From Polytrichum commune (lineage: Eukaryota > Streptophyta > Polytrichopsida > Polytrichales > Polytrichaceae), in contig OX485805.1 of NCBI GenBank assembly GCA_950295325.1, forward strand, positions 27,329,501-27,393,500: a stretch of 64,000 bases of DNA, written 5' to 3'. Position numbers and translations under genes: made by a program. Under the pieces are notes generated by a model. That model searched no databases. It was not told the origin of the DNA and saw only the letters and a program-made list of their open reading frames with translations. Shown piece by piece: positions 11,501-24,580 of the stretch. The first letter of the stretch is position 1, and every line of letters begins with the position of its first letter.

Positions 11501-14089
11501 TGTTCTTGTGTCTGTTGTATTTATTTTTTTGGTCTAATGTTGAGGTGTTCATTTTCCCAGTCTGTTTGGCCATGTGCAGCCATTGGGCAGATCCATGCAT
11601 AACTAGAAAAGTATTTCATTTGTCATGTTTAAGTAGCATTTATGTAACAAGCACATTGTACCCTTGAAAGTTTAGTTGAAGACTCCTTTTGAAATCTAGG
11701 ATTCCCTTGAGCAGCTTCAACAGTTAGCCCTTTACAGGGTTTCTGGAGAACTTGATTTCTCTCTATACTTTCACCTCAGACTACAAACCGGGCAAATTGA
11801 ATAATATCCATACAAGTGTGCATGGTGGTTATGGAAAATGCTCTACGTTATCATTTGGATATTTCTTGGGAATCCACTGTGGAACCCTGTTTTAAGTTTG
11901 GTTATATAGGCTTTTCCAATCGTATTGGTCTATGCTTCCCACAAAGTGACCAATATCCTTGTTTAAGGCAGAGGACTAGAAGATCTCATTGCATGTGTGG
12001 TATAGCAGTCTAAACATGCTCTCTCTAAGGCATTTCAATACAAAATATAGACTGATGATAATTCTTGAATATTCACTTGTGTTTCTGCAGGGGAAAATGA
12101 CACACAGGTTATCAAGTCTTGGGATTTGAGGCCCTCTCTGCAATGGACAGATAACAAGTGGATGCCTATGTCAGAGTCACCAGAATTAGAGGTATAGACC
12201 CTCTGTCATGGCCTCCTCTATGTCAAGTAAGAATTACTCTTCACAGTGTGATGACTGCCGTCTGATCTCCTATTCAGCTCAGTCTCAAGACTGCAGCTCT
12301 TTGGTTGCTTGTGGATAGTGAACTTGTTCGACATGAATGTGTGTTGGCATGGTTTCTTGGAGGAAGTAAATGCTTTGTAGGAATCCCCCTTAACTTGCAT
12401 GGTCTGGGTTTTGTGCTTCCTATGCATCGAGTAATGTGGCTTACTTGTGCAGTTGTGCAGTGTGTGCCTCTGATTGATGCCTCCCTGTGGCACTTTAAAG
12501 TATTGTTTTCAAGGCCCTCATGTATAGTAAATAATGTGGAGGTGATTATACATGTGCACCTCGTTTGGCTTAGATAATCAGCACCCCTAAGAGTTGACTG
12601 TCTGGTATCAAGGTTTATGGCTCTTGTTGGAGCTCAAACGTTTATGTAGTACATACCTATTACATATTCATATATATGGAGCAAATTTTCATGCTTAATT
12701 TTACAGTAGGCGTCATATACACTATAGCAGGAACTTCTTACCACAACAGTGTATAACATGGAACTTGCTGTGGTCAAAAGTGTAGTGAAGCTGGACCAAC
12801 CTTCTCAACAAAAATTAGGTCTAGACAAAGGTATTTTGTAAATTTTGTAATTCATATCAGTTGCAACTTTAATCTTTTCTATTAGAGCTTAACCTCTGTG
12901 AAAAGTATTAGACTAGGTGGAGGAGGGTTGTTAAGGGTTTTATGTCTCTAAAGTGCAGTTGCAAATTTCCGCAACTTAGTGCTTCAAAACCAGTATTATG
13001 CGTACTACATCTTGATGGCATTCACATACCTTGATCTCTTTGTAAACAGAATTTCAAGCATTACCAGCTTCCAGAGTTTTGAATTCTGGTTTATCAGACT
13101 TGGAAGAATTTAAGATGTAATATTTGTGACCTGGCTCTATCTGAAGAACATTCTAGTGATCTGATCTCATTGCAAAGCAGTTGAGGATCTGTCTAATTTG
13201 CCCATAAGAATCCCTTATTTAATCTCAACAATTTAGAAGCTCAATATATGCCTCCTCTTTAGGCATTGTCTTTAGCTCCTGTGAGCTGACTGGTGGTGGG
13301 CCTTGGAAGCAGAATGAGCAACCTAAGAAGCGGCAGAAACTTGCAGGGTCAAGTAGCAAGGTTAAGAAAGACAAGCCGGAGAAAGTGAGTAATTTGGAGC
13401 CAACCAGCAATGACAAGAAAGACAAGCTAGAAAAATTGAGTCACAAGAGAGATAAGCCAGAGAAAGGCACTCGCTTGGAGCCAACCACTATTGAGAAGAA
13501 GACAAGGGCAGCGAAGAAAAGTTCTCAGGAACTTAGCGGGGAGGTTGTTGAACCCACACCTGTCAGGACTACACGCAATGCAAAGGACAAAACAAACACA
13601 CAAAACAACTCAACTGCAAGCCAGAAGAAATCAACTGAGAAGAAGTCCTTTAAAAAGAAGGCAGAAACTACGATCTCGGAAAGTCAAAGTCAAGCACATC
13701 AAAAAGATGTGGTTCCACCAGGAACCCCAAAGAAACTGAATTTTGATGTGGGCAAGGTTATTTTGACAAAACCTGCAATAATTGTTGAGAAACCAGTAGT
13801 GCATACACCTGCCACCAGGGGGAAAGTAAGGGCAGAGAATGAAGACAGTAGACGACAAACAAGGAAAGCCTCAACTGCGAAGGTATATATTTTTGGGTAA
13901 TCCTTGCTGCAAGTCATAGTTCTAGTATGTGGTGCATCGTTTTTTTAATGCTTACTTTTGTGGAAGACCTTTTCAGATTCTTCTTTGGTATCCTGTCAGT
14001 TGAAGCACTTGTGGAATTTATTTTTGTGGTCTGGTTCAGCGAGTAGCCTATTATCTGACTGGCGATTTTGGTTTGTCTTGCAGGTTTGA
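5579..14089 (+). CDS. Agenet-domain nuclear protein, G2484-1-like
   Basis: Exons that join in phase: 5579-6624 and 6900-6958; an unresolved part near 7323-7480; one ending at 8109; then 8438-9262, 9385-9493, 10843-11032, 11424-11491, 12091-12191, 13286-13882; and a terminal GTT-TGA at 14084-14089. Exon 1 encodes an acidic N-terminus ending in LRAQIYVLSAL, a motif typical of G2484-1 proteins. The 7.5-8.1 kb exon encodes the Ala-rich segment (AAVAAAASVAKAAVEAAKAI) of the same family. Two Agenet repeats follow. The first spans 9250-9493 (SVVEVMSADEGLRGGWFTGK). The second spans 10960-12191 (GDRVDAFVQDGWWEGVI, then KSWDLRPSLQW). The C-terminus is Lys-rich and basic. Agenet modules are Tudor-like and bind histone tails or other chromatin proteins; the exact role here is unknown. 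Exon order and phases agree, so the gene looks intact. The 7.3-kb exon and the last exon are uncertain. Confidence 0.85.
8856..9063 (+). repeat. Coding 18-bp minisatellite (GSGKKE)n
   Basis: About eleven to twelve near-identical copies of an 18-bp unit reading GGAAAGAAGGAAGGATCT encode GSGKKE, with edge variants ASGKKE, GSGKKQ and ASGKKH. The array lies inside the 8438-9262 exon of the Agenet gene, between the Ala-rich segment and the first Agenet module. The unit is a multiple of three, so copy-number change keeps frame. It gives a long basic, disordered linker. The other frames of this array also stay open and produce spurious ORFs on both strands. Confidence 0.95.
9678..10200. mobile_element. 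MITE-like element in an Agenet-gene intron
   Basis: The left end (TAGGGCCCTTTTACACTAGA) and the reverse complement of the right end (TAGGACCCCTTTACCCTAGA) match as imperfect terminal inverted repeats, followed on both sides by GAG and AGCT-rich text. The body repeats GAGCTTGA and CAAGCTC motifs and has no ORF. I could not find a clear target-site duplication, so the superfamily is not assigned. It lies wholly in the intron 9494-10842. Confidence 0.65.
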
Positions 14090-17000
14090 TGGCCTGCATA
14101 GAAAGAGGCCATAAACTTCTCATCGAGGTGAGTTCATCTTTCCTTAACTCAAGCGTGACATGGTTGAGGTGCTTGCAGATTTGAACTTATTATACATTTG
14201 AATACTGAATACTTATGCGACCACCAAGAGCACATCCTTGATCACATAATGACTCACCTATACACATATACTTGAGGGAAAGACCAAGTTGTTGAGATGT
14301 CATCAAATTCTATCTCATCTTCTTTGGCTTGCCTTTTGTAATCTCATCCGCCTCAGGTTATGCATTGGCTACGTGTCTGGGACTCTTGTTGATTTCTTTT
14401 TGTAAAAGGTTGAGGGGGTAGACTTCCATCTAGACAAGCCTATGCCTACACAAGCTGATTGGAAAGCTATCGTAAAGCCTAGGTGAATCAAAGTCCAAGT
14501 AAACCATTAAGCAATTTGCATTGAAAAAGTCATCCGTTAACTCAATGGGACTTTTGTGTTGGGAGTTGGTCCCTTGTGAAAATTTACTGGTTGTTTTCCA
14601 TACAATATCAACAATTTCGTTCTACTTGTTGTGCATGGTTGGAGGTAGTGTTTGAATTTGAATGAAGAGCAACTTATTTCAATTCATTGAGGGCCAGACA
14701 CATTTTAGCACCTCAGGTATGCCGCAATGAACTGATATAGAATGTGCTTTACTCAAACGTCCACACTACCTCCAAGCATGGACTGAAAACTTGCCAAACA
14801 TGGAAGGTGTTGTATGCAAAACAACCAACTCCCTACCAAAAGTTATGTTGAGTTACAGGATAACTACGCTTTGGCCATATATAAGGTAGATATAAGGAAA
14901 ACTGCGAAAATAAGCTGATTAGGCCAGAAAGAGTGGATTGAGCTTTGTGCAATATTTTTCAGAGATGCAGAGGAAATGATGAGGAATGCAAGTTGTTTAA
15001 TAATTTTATTTCTTGTAATTAGTTATATTTTCCCAAAGAGGCAAAGTAGTCAAACCCCCTATGTGTACACTAGAGTCTTCCTAATCTGAGCATCAAACAA
15101 TCCTACTCTTTATACGAGTGCACACGAAACCGTTAACTCAATGGTACCCAATAGCGATTGGAAGTGGTGTGAAACACCACCTATCCGGCCAATTATTGCA
15201 TCCCACCTATCATTACATCCTTTTCGGGCCACCATTTTTACAATTACTTGTTTTGGGTCCACACAAGAATCATTCTACCAGTAGTGCACCAGTAGTGGTC
15301 ATTCACCATTTTCAGTTTTTCTACCTTATAAACTGATAGTCCTTGATGTTCTCTCTCACTATGCAGGACGATGTGGTTAATGCTGTTGTGGTTTAAGAAG
15401 GCCAGGTTCAAATGAAGTGGTAAGAGATGGTTTTGATAGTCACCTGTCTATTGTAGGTACATGAAGGAGTTTGGTGTATCTTGGAGTGACTGCTGGGAAT
15501 GTCTTACGAGTAAGATCTTTCTTGTGGTCATTGATGAACTACTGGAATTTTTGCTGAAGGCATATGGAGATCGCATGACATACTTGGGGCGAGTTCTTGT
15601 TGGTCTGTACAAAAAAGCTTACATATGCTGTCAGAGTTTGGCCCAGGATGTTGAATGACAAGTGGTGACCAAGAACGTTACGAAACAACCTGACCAAGCT
15701 CTGTCATTGTCTGATGACCAGATACCAAGTGATTGCACATCCTGCCCTCTCTTTGTACTATCATTATGGAAGCATGTGGGAGCCGATTCTTTGAGGTCTC
15801 ACAGTTCCTGATGTGTTCTATCAGAAAAATGGAGGCCCTGAAAAGCTGGTCTTTTTGGCGTTTCCTGTACATTGTGGTGCAGGTAGGAAAGTATATTGTT
15901 CATATTAGGTCACAATCACCAGCCCTTGGTATGTCAATAAACCATTCTGATGCTTGGTGCTGGTAGTGAGTACTCATCGGAGCAAGACTTTTTTATATTG
16001 GTTCATTTGCGATCTAATTTAAGAAATTGTGGTATCCAATTCATGAACGTGATGACATGCTTTTATTTTAATTTTTAATTTTTTTTATGGCAGGGATTGC
16101 ACTGCTCCTGTTTTAGATCCCTGGTACGTAGAATATGTATTGCACTTTAAACACAATGAAGACAGTTGGAGTTGGTGGGTGTACTTCACTTTTTCAATAT
16201 TGTTTTGTGTAATTCCCTTGAGGTTCAGTGACGTTTTAGCCTCCTAGTCACTTACTCCACTGGTTTTATGAGCTGTTCCTATTCACCTGGCCCCTCTCCC
16301 TGTCTTATGCCTCACATAACAGGATTTCGGTTTAAGAAGCATTCAATTGCACATCATCTTCCTAAATGTATGTCCTTCTATACTCCATGTTAGAAACCTA
16401 TCCCCCTATAGGTTTCTGGTTTAATCATCCCAAATTTGCTTCACTAGTTCAATTTGGGTTTTGAATCTGTTTTTGAAGTCAACTCACATTCAAAAAGTCA
16501 TACATACTATTTAGGGGCGTTTTCGTTGGATGAAGGGGAGGTATGCTTGTATGCAACAATTCTCACTTGGATTCGCATACATTGGAACAGTCTTCTTCAC
16601 CTATATCCACTTCAAGTTGGAGACGGGGCTGAGGTTGAAGTAGTTGACCTTTGTTTAGCGGAGCCCAAGAACCTGTGGCAATGTTTGAACAGTTAGATTG
16701 CCAGAATGTCACATGAGGTGTGAGCTGAAAAAGCAAATGGGGGAACTGGTTGAATTCCCAGAGGGAATTAGTAATATAGCTTTTGATACAAAACTTTTAC
16801 GCCCTCCTACTTTTGCATTGAACAGTAAAGTCGAATAGTAGTTTGTTTCACTCATCCTGTGGTACTTTTGACATCATATGTTTGAGTAGGTAGTAGTAGT
16901 ACCTTTCGCTGAACTCATGTGATTTGGTAATGAGATTGAGTGGCCTTCTCCAAGCTGGCAAAGGTGCCAAGTACTTCAAGAAGAAGAATCTCGCGAACAG

Positions 17001-17470
17001 GAGGAGAAGTGACATTGAGTAGATAAAAAGGAACTGTTCAAATCTCCCACATGTGTGAAACCCAACATCAATTCTTTCTTCATATGTAGGATTCTGTTGG
17101 ATTTTGATTTATTTTTCTATTTTTGATTAACTTTTGTTGCAGAGTGAAAATGGACAAATTTTTGTTGATAAGTGATAATCCCTACTGCACAAGCAACAGT
17201 TAGCTGCAGAGACAACATCTGAATTACCCTTTCTTCTATCAATCCTCACACTGATTTAGTGAAGACTAAAAGTTTTTTCATTATGCGAGACGTACACGAG
17301 GTAAGTTTGGCGCATATCCTTTGGGCCTCAGCAACCCATACATCGATTGCATCACAAACAGAATAAACTGTAGTAATTGTAGGCCAGCCAGGTACCTGCA
17401 TCCCATGATGATTTTCACTTCCTTGGCTTGTATCCAGGCATGTACAATTAGTCTGCTCACATTCTCAGTT
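14090..17470. other. Intergenic DNA downstream of the Agenet gene
   Basis: No confident gene. Short plus-strand open stretches exist, for example 15461-15658 and 16933-17021 (the latter ends RRRSDIE then stop). They may be leftover exons, but I recognise no domain and cannot connect them. The segment may include the 3' UTR of the Agenet gene near 14090-14160. Confidence 0.4.
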
Positions 17471-17477
17471 AAACCCT

Positions 17478-17618
17478 AAACTCTATATCTAAATCCACAA
17501 GACAATTGATCAATTGATCAGTGGAAGTACACAAGCAAACCAGCAATAGTCTAGTCCAATAAGATCCCTCCAACTGGGATTGTTGATCAATTGTCTTGTG
17601 GATTTAGTTATAGAGTTT
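17478..17618. repeat. Inverted repeat, 36-bp arms
   Basis: Arm 17478-17513 is the reverse complement of 17583-17618 with one mismatch; the spacer is 69 bp. There is no ORF. This could be a small foldback element or MITE remnant. It lies downstream of the last recognised elongase exon, where further exons of that gene would be expected. Confidence 0.85.
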
Positions 17619-17999
17619 GCCTATGAAGTTGGTGAGGGTGCTATCAAATTTAAAATGAACTATAAATTACTAGCCTGCATATGATATGGGCTAGTGTTAT
17701 TTTTTGGCAAAATTTCGGGAAGTATTTGACCTCAAATCTAAGAAATGGAATGTTTTGTTGGAAAAGAGAAATATTATTGGCCAATTTTCCCAATTTAAAA
17801 TTTAAAGTAAATGAAATCGCCCAAATTTCTATTATTGGTATAATTCAAGATAAATGTTACATTATATCAAAGTATTTTCATGGAATAGTTTTATTCCTAT
17901 GATGATGATCGCTGCTTTGGCTACAAGAATAAGATGAATCAACACATGTACACTGATATGGACTATAAAGGCCTAAAAAATTGATGGTTTTGTACTTAC

Positions 18000-20900
18000 T
18001 TTCCCCACCATAGATACTTGAGCTTTTGGTCCTCGGTTCGAGCGATGGTGGTGGCAAGCAAGAAGTAGAAGTACATGGCAGCATGGAGCCATGCATTCAT
18101 CGCAGCAACTAAATAGACTGCACATTCCAGATCCCGCAACCTACCCTCCTCATTCAAGCATCTGATGTGCACTTACGTCAATGTGATTGCAGCAATCAAG
18201 AGTGTGTTTAGAATTTCGAAGTCAAAACTCCCCAAGTTCCTCATAGAGGATAACCAAGATATGGCAGTTGACAAGATACTTGAACATGCACCACAAATTA
18301 CAAGACGTTTGCTCCAGAGTTGGTGGTGTACTTACTGTCACCAGTTGGTGAGAGGTAGCAGATAATCCAACACACAAAGGCGATGCTTGAGTGATGGTAG
18401 AGATGAAGGGATTGAATCTGGCGCGTGTCACCTTTCATGAGCATCAAAAACTGTCAAAGATTTCCATTCCAAAATTAGGTCACCTTCCTTGTCCTGTCAT
18501 GCCTAAGAGCATGCCCGCCACCAATCCCTTCAAATTTTCTTGTTCTCATTGAAATTTGGGGGTTTCTAGACTCTTGTCTATGAGAGTGCCCACTAGTCCT
18601 TTCAATAGTTTCTTATTTTTTCCATCGATGTTTCAGGCTTTTTAGGGCATGACGACATGCTTGTCCCACCATTTATAACCAAAAATTGCTCATTGTCTAT
18701 TGTAATTGTTATGGAGGGCCTCTCGTTGAAGGCTTTCATTTAAGAATGCTCTAGATGAAAGTTCACGGTTCCAAGAACATATATAGGGATTCATGTGAAA
18801 CAATTTGAGGCAAATGGAATCCTTGAACTGGACCCTCCCTTAGACGCTACCTTCCAAAATGGTTCTCCAAAACATGAACTCTCCTTTGAACTTCATGGCT
18901 TGGTTCAGACCATTTGTGTTTCCCTCCCAAATGATGCCATGTAGATGATACCTCACTTAAATTGCGTCTTTTTCGTCTCGGACCCTCACCTAGAGACATC
19001 TAGTCTAATTTACACCTCTTGACCATTAGAATTGCTCCACTTTGTTGGACCCACATCTAAAGTGCCCATCAATTGATGGGCTACAAGGAATTTTGCTTAT
19101 ATTTATATATGGAGAGATGATCATGCTAGCTTAACCGATCGGTAGGAAGAACTAACTTACTTTTGCCCAGTATGGTGGGCATGCTCTCAATATTTTTGGG
19201 GGACATGACTCAACATCGATGTGATCAGTGATCGGGGAGATTTTGGGGCATAATTGGTTGAGATCCTAGTGTTTGCAAGTCCGACATCCTTCGGTTACAT
19301 GTTGACATCCTTCGGTTTTTCTATATCAATTTGGGGTATATTCCATAAAATTCCTCTAAAGTGATGGGTCATTTTCCTGCAGTCTTGAACTTCAACCGGT
19401 TATTTCTCAAACTCAACCGGTTCATTTGCAACTAAATGCCAGTTCTCCCCGATCATTGGATGTGATTATATTACTGCCACATGGATATGATGCAAATGAG
19501 ACGACTGCGTTTTGAAGACAGAAAGCTCTTACAGTGTCCATGAACTCATAGAACTTGGATACATAAAATATGTAAATGTAGGTGCCCATCTGCAATTTCC
19601 ATCCATGACCACAATCTCTTCAGGCCACACTAATTGGTACTAAGTAGGGTTCACGTGAGCAGTTCACAAGGTAGATGACAATGATTAATTTTTTTCCCTT
19701 CAGATTTTTGTTCAGATTATCACATTGAACGAGTGTTCACACAGAATTGTTCAAGTGGTTGAAGTTGTGGTTTGTGGCAACCTTCAACCACTGTGGAGTG
19801 GAGACAAATTGAATATGTGGATTCTAATGTAAAGATTATTGAAAAATAATGCCTCCTGTAAACCCTCTCTCATGCTTTGATCTTGAAGGTTTCTCCTTCT
19901 GGCTATCAACAAATGAAACCAAAGGCAGTAAATCACAACCATCACAACCATCACAACCACCCTCAACTACGCCTTGTATTGTAGTTGAGGAACTTAGAGT
20001 AAGGTAGCTGACCCATTTCCAACGATCAACTCATTTCCACAGTTTAGATCAACCTATTTCCGTATAACATAATATCAAATTCTGTCCAATGTTGGTATGT
20101 CATGGTTGAAATCTAAATATAGGTTGGTTATGTTGAGACCTAAGCATATTTAGGTGTTACAATTATCGCTCACGGGAGTCTAGAGTTCTCGGTTTGTAAC
20201 CGATTGGTGATTGAAAATAGGGTAGCCTATATCACGGGTTTATGTTAAAGAGAATATCCACTTAGAGGATTCATAAAAATCTGGTTATTACAAAAAACAT
20301 TCCGCAAAATTATGAATTGCTTCTTATTTCTATTTCTGAACACGGCATTTTTTTCCCTTTGATCATACCTAAACCACAACCACAAATACGCTAAATTACT
20401 TAATTGATTGGGAACGGGTCGGCTTCCTTACTTATGTTTGTGGTTGTGGTTGTCATCGATGCATTTTATCCCTCCTTATCCGCCAAAAATGGGACCAAAG
20501 AAAGTAAACTACACCATCAATCACCCTAGAAGTTGTGGTTGTGTGTAAATGGTCCTTAAGAAAGTATGGGACTTACTCACTTGAAGGTCATCATCATTGT
20601 ATTGGTTGCCCCAAATCGAGTACCTGCAAGCCACACACAAATAACAAATTCAAAATTTTAAAGCACAATTTAATGATCAAATCAAAATATTGCTTCAAAA
20701 TTTTGGGGACTCTCAACCCCATGTCGGAGGGATTCATAATGGGGAAATCACTCTCCAATTCTGCTCATGGTTTCTGCTTTCATATTAGCATTGCTCATAC
20801 AGTCTTCTTGTATTTCCAGAGAATTATTACAGGATTGTCTTTGAAGAACACGAGTGCAATTTCTTTATTGTACCTCACTCCATCATGAGTTTGGATCGTT

Positions 20901-21828
20901 TCTTGAATCAAGTGAGCATATCTAATTGATATCAGATTTATCGACGGATAACTCTATCAGGAAGAAAATAAGTTTGTGGAGCTGAATAATTTCCTGTTGT
21001 CTTCCCTCAAGAAATATGTACGGAGGTGTCTAAGTTGCGACTCTCGGACTCCTTGCTCCTTGACCTGCCTTTGGTGTTTGTAGGACGATGTCCTAGTTGA
21101 CCTTGATACTCTCGACTATGAACTTCCAATTCACCAACAACCGATAAAAAGAACTAAGAAAAGGGAATTGTTAAATCGACCACGTCGTTTGTTGAAACGA
21201 TCACATAGACACGTCGTGTGGTCACACGACTTGTCAAAATTCGATTTTTCATCGCACACGAAGAAGAGCAAGGTATCAACTCTGTGTTAGAATCGATAAA
21301 CTCGGTCAATTTGGATGACGAGTCATAACCTAATGAACACCTTACATATTGATTGTGGTCGTTTTAATTAACCAGGGTGCGATCGATTTAACGATCCCCA
21401 TCAAATATCATGGATGTGGTTAGTTCCATGGCTTGTAACGAGGGTGAGATTACTTACCCTCCTCGGAGTGCCTCAAGGAGAATGCCGATGCCAAGGTAGA
21501 CGCTGAGGCAGCAGAGGATGGCATTGTGCATGACGATAATTCGGTGAAGCCATATCGGTTCGGGGACGGTGGGAGTGATGCCTGAATTTCTGATGTGAGA
21601 TTGCCATTTGCTCACAACGAAGAGGTAAGAGAGTATGGTGAGGATGACGTAAGTGGGGCTCCGCACGAAGGCGAAGTTTGCTGTCACGGGACTCGGCTCT
21701 CGCATGTCGAGCCCGAAGAGGAAGCCGATGAGAGCGATGAGGATCGAGTCGAGGCTCCATGGGTTTGTGGAGGTGGCTAAGGGTTTATGGATGGTGGAAG
21801 TGTTGGTAATACTTCTTTTCGCCGGCAT
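18000..21828 (-). pseudogene. PUFA elongase (ELO family), partial or disrupted
   Basis: ELO enzymes catalyse the condensation step of fatty-acid elongation in the ER membrane. Exon 1 (21828-21458, 123 codons plus 2 nt, donor GTAAGT) starts at ATG and holds hydrophobic segments with the RSPTYVILTILSYLF and VMHNAILCCLSVYLGIG patterns of moss Delta6 elongases. Exon 2 (to 18336) carries MEIFDSFLMLMK, then TRQIQSLHLYHHSSIAF with the diagnostic histidine box HxYHH. Exon 3 (18117-18000) reads AAMNAWLHAAMYFYFLLATT and LKYLWWGK. Exon 2 to 3 splices in phase. The 5' edge of exon 2 is a problem: no AG acceptor is visible between an in-frame TGA (18482-18480) and the conserved EIFDS, so the gene may be broken or use an unusual site. 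C-terminal exons were not found. The presence of this enzyme points to a non-seed plant. It may be a pseudogene or an incompletely resolved gene. Confidence 0.8.
18483..21457. other. Large intron of the elongase gene
   Basis: About 3 kb separates elongase exons 1 and 2. It is AT-rich and has no recognisable coding domain. It contains a short ATCACAACC microsatellite near 19937-19963 and diffuse repeat-like text. One missing elongase exon (the segment between the N-terminal membrane helices and the EIFDS motif) should lie here, but I could not find it. Confidence 0.45.
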
Positions 21829-23810
21829 CGTGATGTGTTTTCAAGTGCATTTACGGAGCGTCGTCTCTTCTTCCTCCCTCAAAAACCCCGGATGCAAATT
21901 CACGGCGATTGAAAGAATGGAGATAATTAAGGGCGAGATCATTCCACGCCCAGATTCCAAGTCGCCTCTCACGTTTTTCGGGGTGCCATTCTGGGGTCTC
22001 GAGGCTTTCGAGGCCAACTTCGTGAAGCTTTCGATCGTCGATCGGGCGCAGAGCTTGTGGTGGTAATCATCATTTGGTAAATTTGTTTTTGATAAATTCC
22101 GGCTATCGTAATTGAATCTCACCAAGATATTTCGCTCTCATGGTTTTCATTTCACCTCTATTTAGGGCCATGTCAAAGTGTTTGGTGCCACAACCAAAAA
22201 AATCTTTGCTTCCATCCCAATCAAACAAAGGGCATCGAACTTTCAGGAATCCCAGAAACCGCAATTACATTGAACACCACAATGTTGTCTCTACTTTTAA
22301 ATTGGGTCTGTCTACCATGGATGTGAGGCATTGGGATTCAAAAATAACAACATTAAGAATGATAACAATAATATAAACACCGGCTTCCTTTGGGATTCAA
22401 TGAATACCTGCACACAACTTTTGGTATCTGACACTTAGCAACTTACACTCGTCTGTAATACCTAGTTTGATGGCCGATGAGAGAGGAGATGGTCACAAGA
22501 TGCTCAAAATCAACACCCAAAGAAAATTTGGAAGAATGAAGCTCATCCAATTCCAATATTTGCACCACAAACTACCCTGGTGGAATTAACCCCACCTGAT
22601 TAATCAAGTACGAAATGCTCCTATGTTGATTGTAATATGTACATGTTGCTGTTAGCCTTGCAAATCGACGACGAATCTGATGTAATTGCTGGGAACACAA
22701 TTACAACGTTAACCTCGACCAACTTGACTTAACCCTAAATACTCACGGTAAGTACCTATTATCATCAGTCTGCTGGATAAGTAGTGCAGACTCCAGAGTA
22801 ATGGCTTTCCCCATGTTTGGTTATGGGACCCTCCATTTTCAACTCATGGTGGAGATTCTAAGTTCTCCATCTCCGTAACAAATTATTAAGCAGTGGGACC
22901 TTCTTCTAATATGTTGGGTATGACCTCCATGTTCTACAATGTTTAGGTTATACCAGTCATTAATATCTTTTTGCTTCAAAAAGATTGAGTCACATGCGTT
23001 GAGAGTAGACAATCAAAATTCAAATCCAAACTAAAAGCTCTATAGTGTTAGGGATTTGATTGTTCTATTCTCAAATCTCTTCTCTGCATGATGGGCCCAC
23101 AAAACAGGCTCAACTTGCTATGTAATGTTATGTCCACCTTCCGTTTGTGGCAAGGTATGTGGCCCTGTTGTGGACACTTCCAACTCCACATGACAATTTC
23201 GGTAAGTATCAATTATTTCATCATCTCCAATCCACCTTCCATCTTTGATAAGGTATGTGGTTATAGTATCAAGGGCACTTCCACCTCCACGAGAAAATTT
23301 CAGCCGTTGGTTCGGATTAGGGATTGACTCATCTGGTTAGCAATTGTGAGTTATGAAGATTGTCATTTCAATTTCAGTGTCGGAGATGAGATGCAAAAAC
23401 TAGAAGAGGTGAAAGTGACCAACATTGACTATGATGTGATTGTTGAGAACATACAATATTCACCTCAGCCAACTCGTCCACAATTTTATACACCTGATGG
23501 TGAGAAAACCCAATAGTCAACGTGTGGAAGTTGGAACACTCCATCTTTAATTTATAGATAGAGATTCATCATCTTCATTCTTCTATGCGTGGTTAGGGGT
23601 GCAATCATATTGTGGGCACTTCCAACTCCAAGACAGTTTTAGTCGTTGGATCATATTAGAATAATGTCTCATTTGGTCAACAATCACAAATCACAATGAT
23701 TGACATTTCCCAGTGTCGATTGAGATGCAAAAATCACAAAAGGTCAAAGTGAAGACTCTCTTTCTCTTTAAACTATCACACAAAGCCCCTTGATTGTTTT
23801 GACCCCTCTA
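21829..23810. other. Elongase upstream region and intergenic DNA
   Basis: The first 250 bp upstream of the elongase ATG are GC-richer and probably hold its 5' UTR and core promoter. An ORF on each strand here (21653-22066 plus, 21841-22125 minus) lacks any recognisable domain. From 22.1 to 23.8 kb only repeat-like text is seen, including two loosely similar blocks near 23110-23300 and 23575-23660 that share CACTTCCAACTCCA. Confidence 0.45.
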
Positions 23811-23813
23811 GGT

Positions 23814-23828
23814 GGGGGGGGGGGGGGG
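23814..23828 (+). repeat. G15 homopolymer
   Basis: Fifteen consecutive G at 23814-23828 lie immediately before a perfect hairpin. This is the longest homopolymer G run in the window. Confidence 0.85.
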
Positions 23829-23832
23829 TCCA

Positions 23833-23932
23833 ACATGAAAAAAATAGGGCCTATATTTCAATTTGCCTCGGCTAATCAAATTGTATTGATTAGCCGAGGC
23901 AAATTGAAATATAGGCCCTATTTTTTTCATGT
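23833..23932. repeat. Perfect 47-bp hairpin
   Basis: 23833-23879 is an exact reverse complement of 23886-23932, with a 6-nt loop at 23880-23885. A hairpin this long and perfect is either very recent or kept identical by gene conversion. It is preceded by a G15 tract. There is no similarity to the GC-rich hairpins at 58-63 kb. Confidence 0.95.
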
Positions 23933-24147
23933 ATCGGCTTAATCTAATTGTAGGATCTCTACCTATTTGGACTCATAAACTATGTGTAAAATCTTGGGCT
24001 CATATATTATGAAGGCTTGGGCAGACCAACCCGTACACTAATTCCTTGGAGGCAAGGGTTCATGCATCCAACAAGGAACGAGTGTATGGGTTGGTTCGCC
24101 AAAATCCATTATGAACTTGTTTCTTTATTTGGGCCTAAAGTTAGGGT

Positions 24148-24580
24148 TTTCTCTGTGAACTCTGTAGCATCAAAGGTTGGCGAGAGGTGAATATAGAAAG
24201 CAATATGCCAAATGGAGGGGGAAGGTTTGAGACAAGTCATGAGGAAAATGTGGCAAATGTGGTAGAAGTGACTCCCAAAACTCCAAACAATAGTGCAATT
24301 GGTATGTTAGATGATACATTTTAACAAGAGAAAGTTGAATTGGGAGATAGCCTTGAGGCACTTACCAAGACAATCATTGAAATGATGGGGGCCAAATCTA
24401 CACTAAGGAAAGAAATAGCAAAAGGTGAAACATATGTGGAAACAATTACCTCGAAAATGGTTGAGAGTGGGTATAGGTGTCAAATTGTTGAGCAACATAG
24501 GAAAATTGCCAGAGACATACATAGTTGTGATATTGTTGAGTTTTGTGAGGCAGAGCTGAGGGATGCTTATCCTTAGAGAG
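24148..24580 (+). pseudogene. Decayed coding fragment, family unknown
   Basis: A plus-strand reading frame reads coding-like from about 24202: MPNGGGRFETSHEENVANVV, then, after an in-frame TAA near 24322, a charged helical segment (ALTKTIIEMMGAKSTLRKEI) to the stop at 24574-24576. Composition suggests a coiled coil. I do not recognise the family. A transposon origin is likely from the decayed surroundings. Confidence 0.4.
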
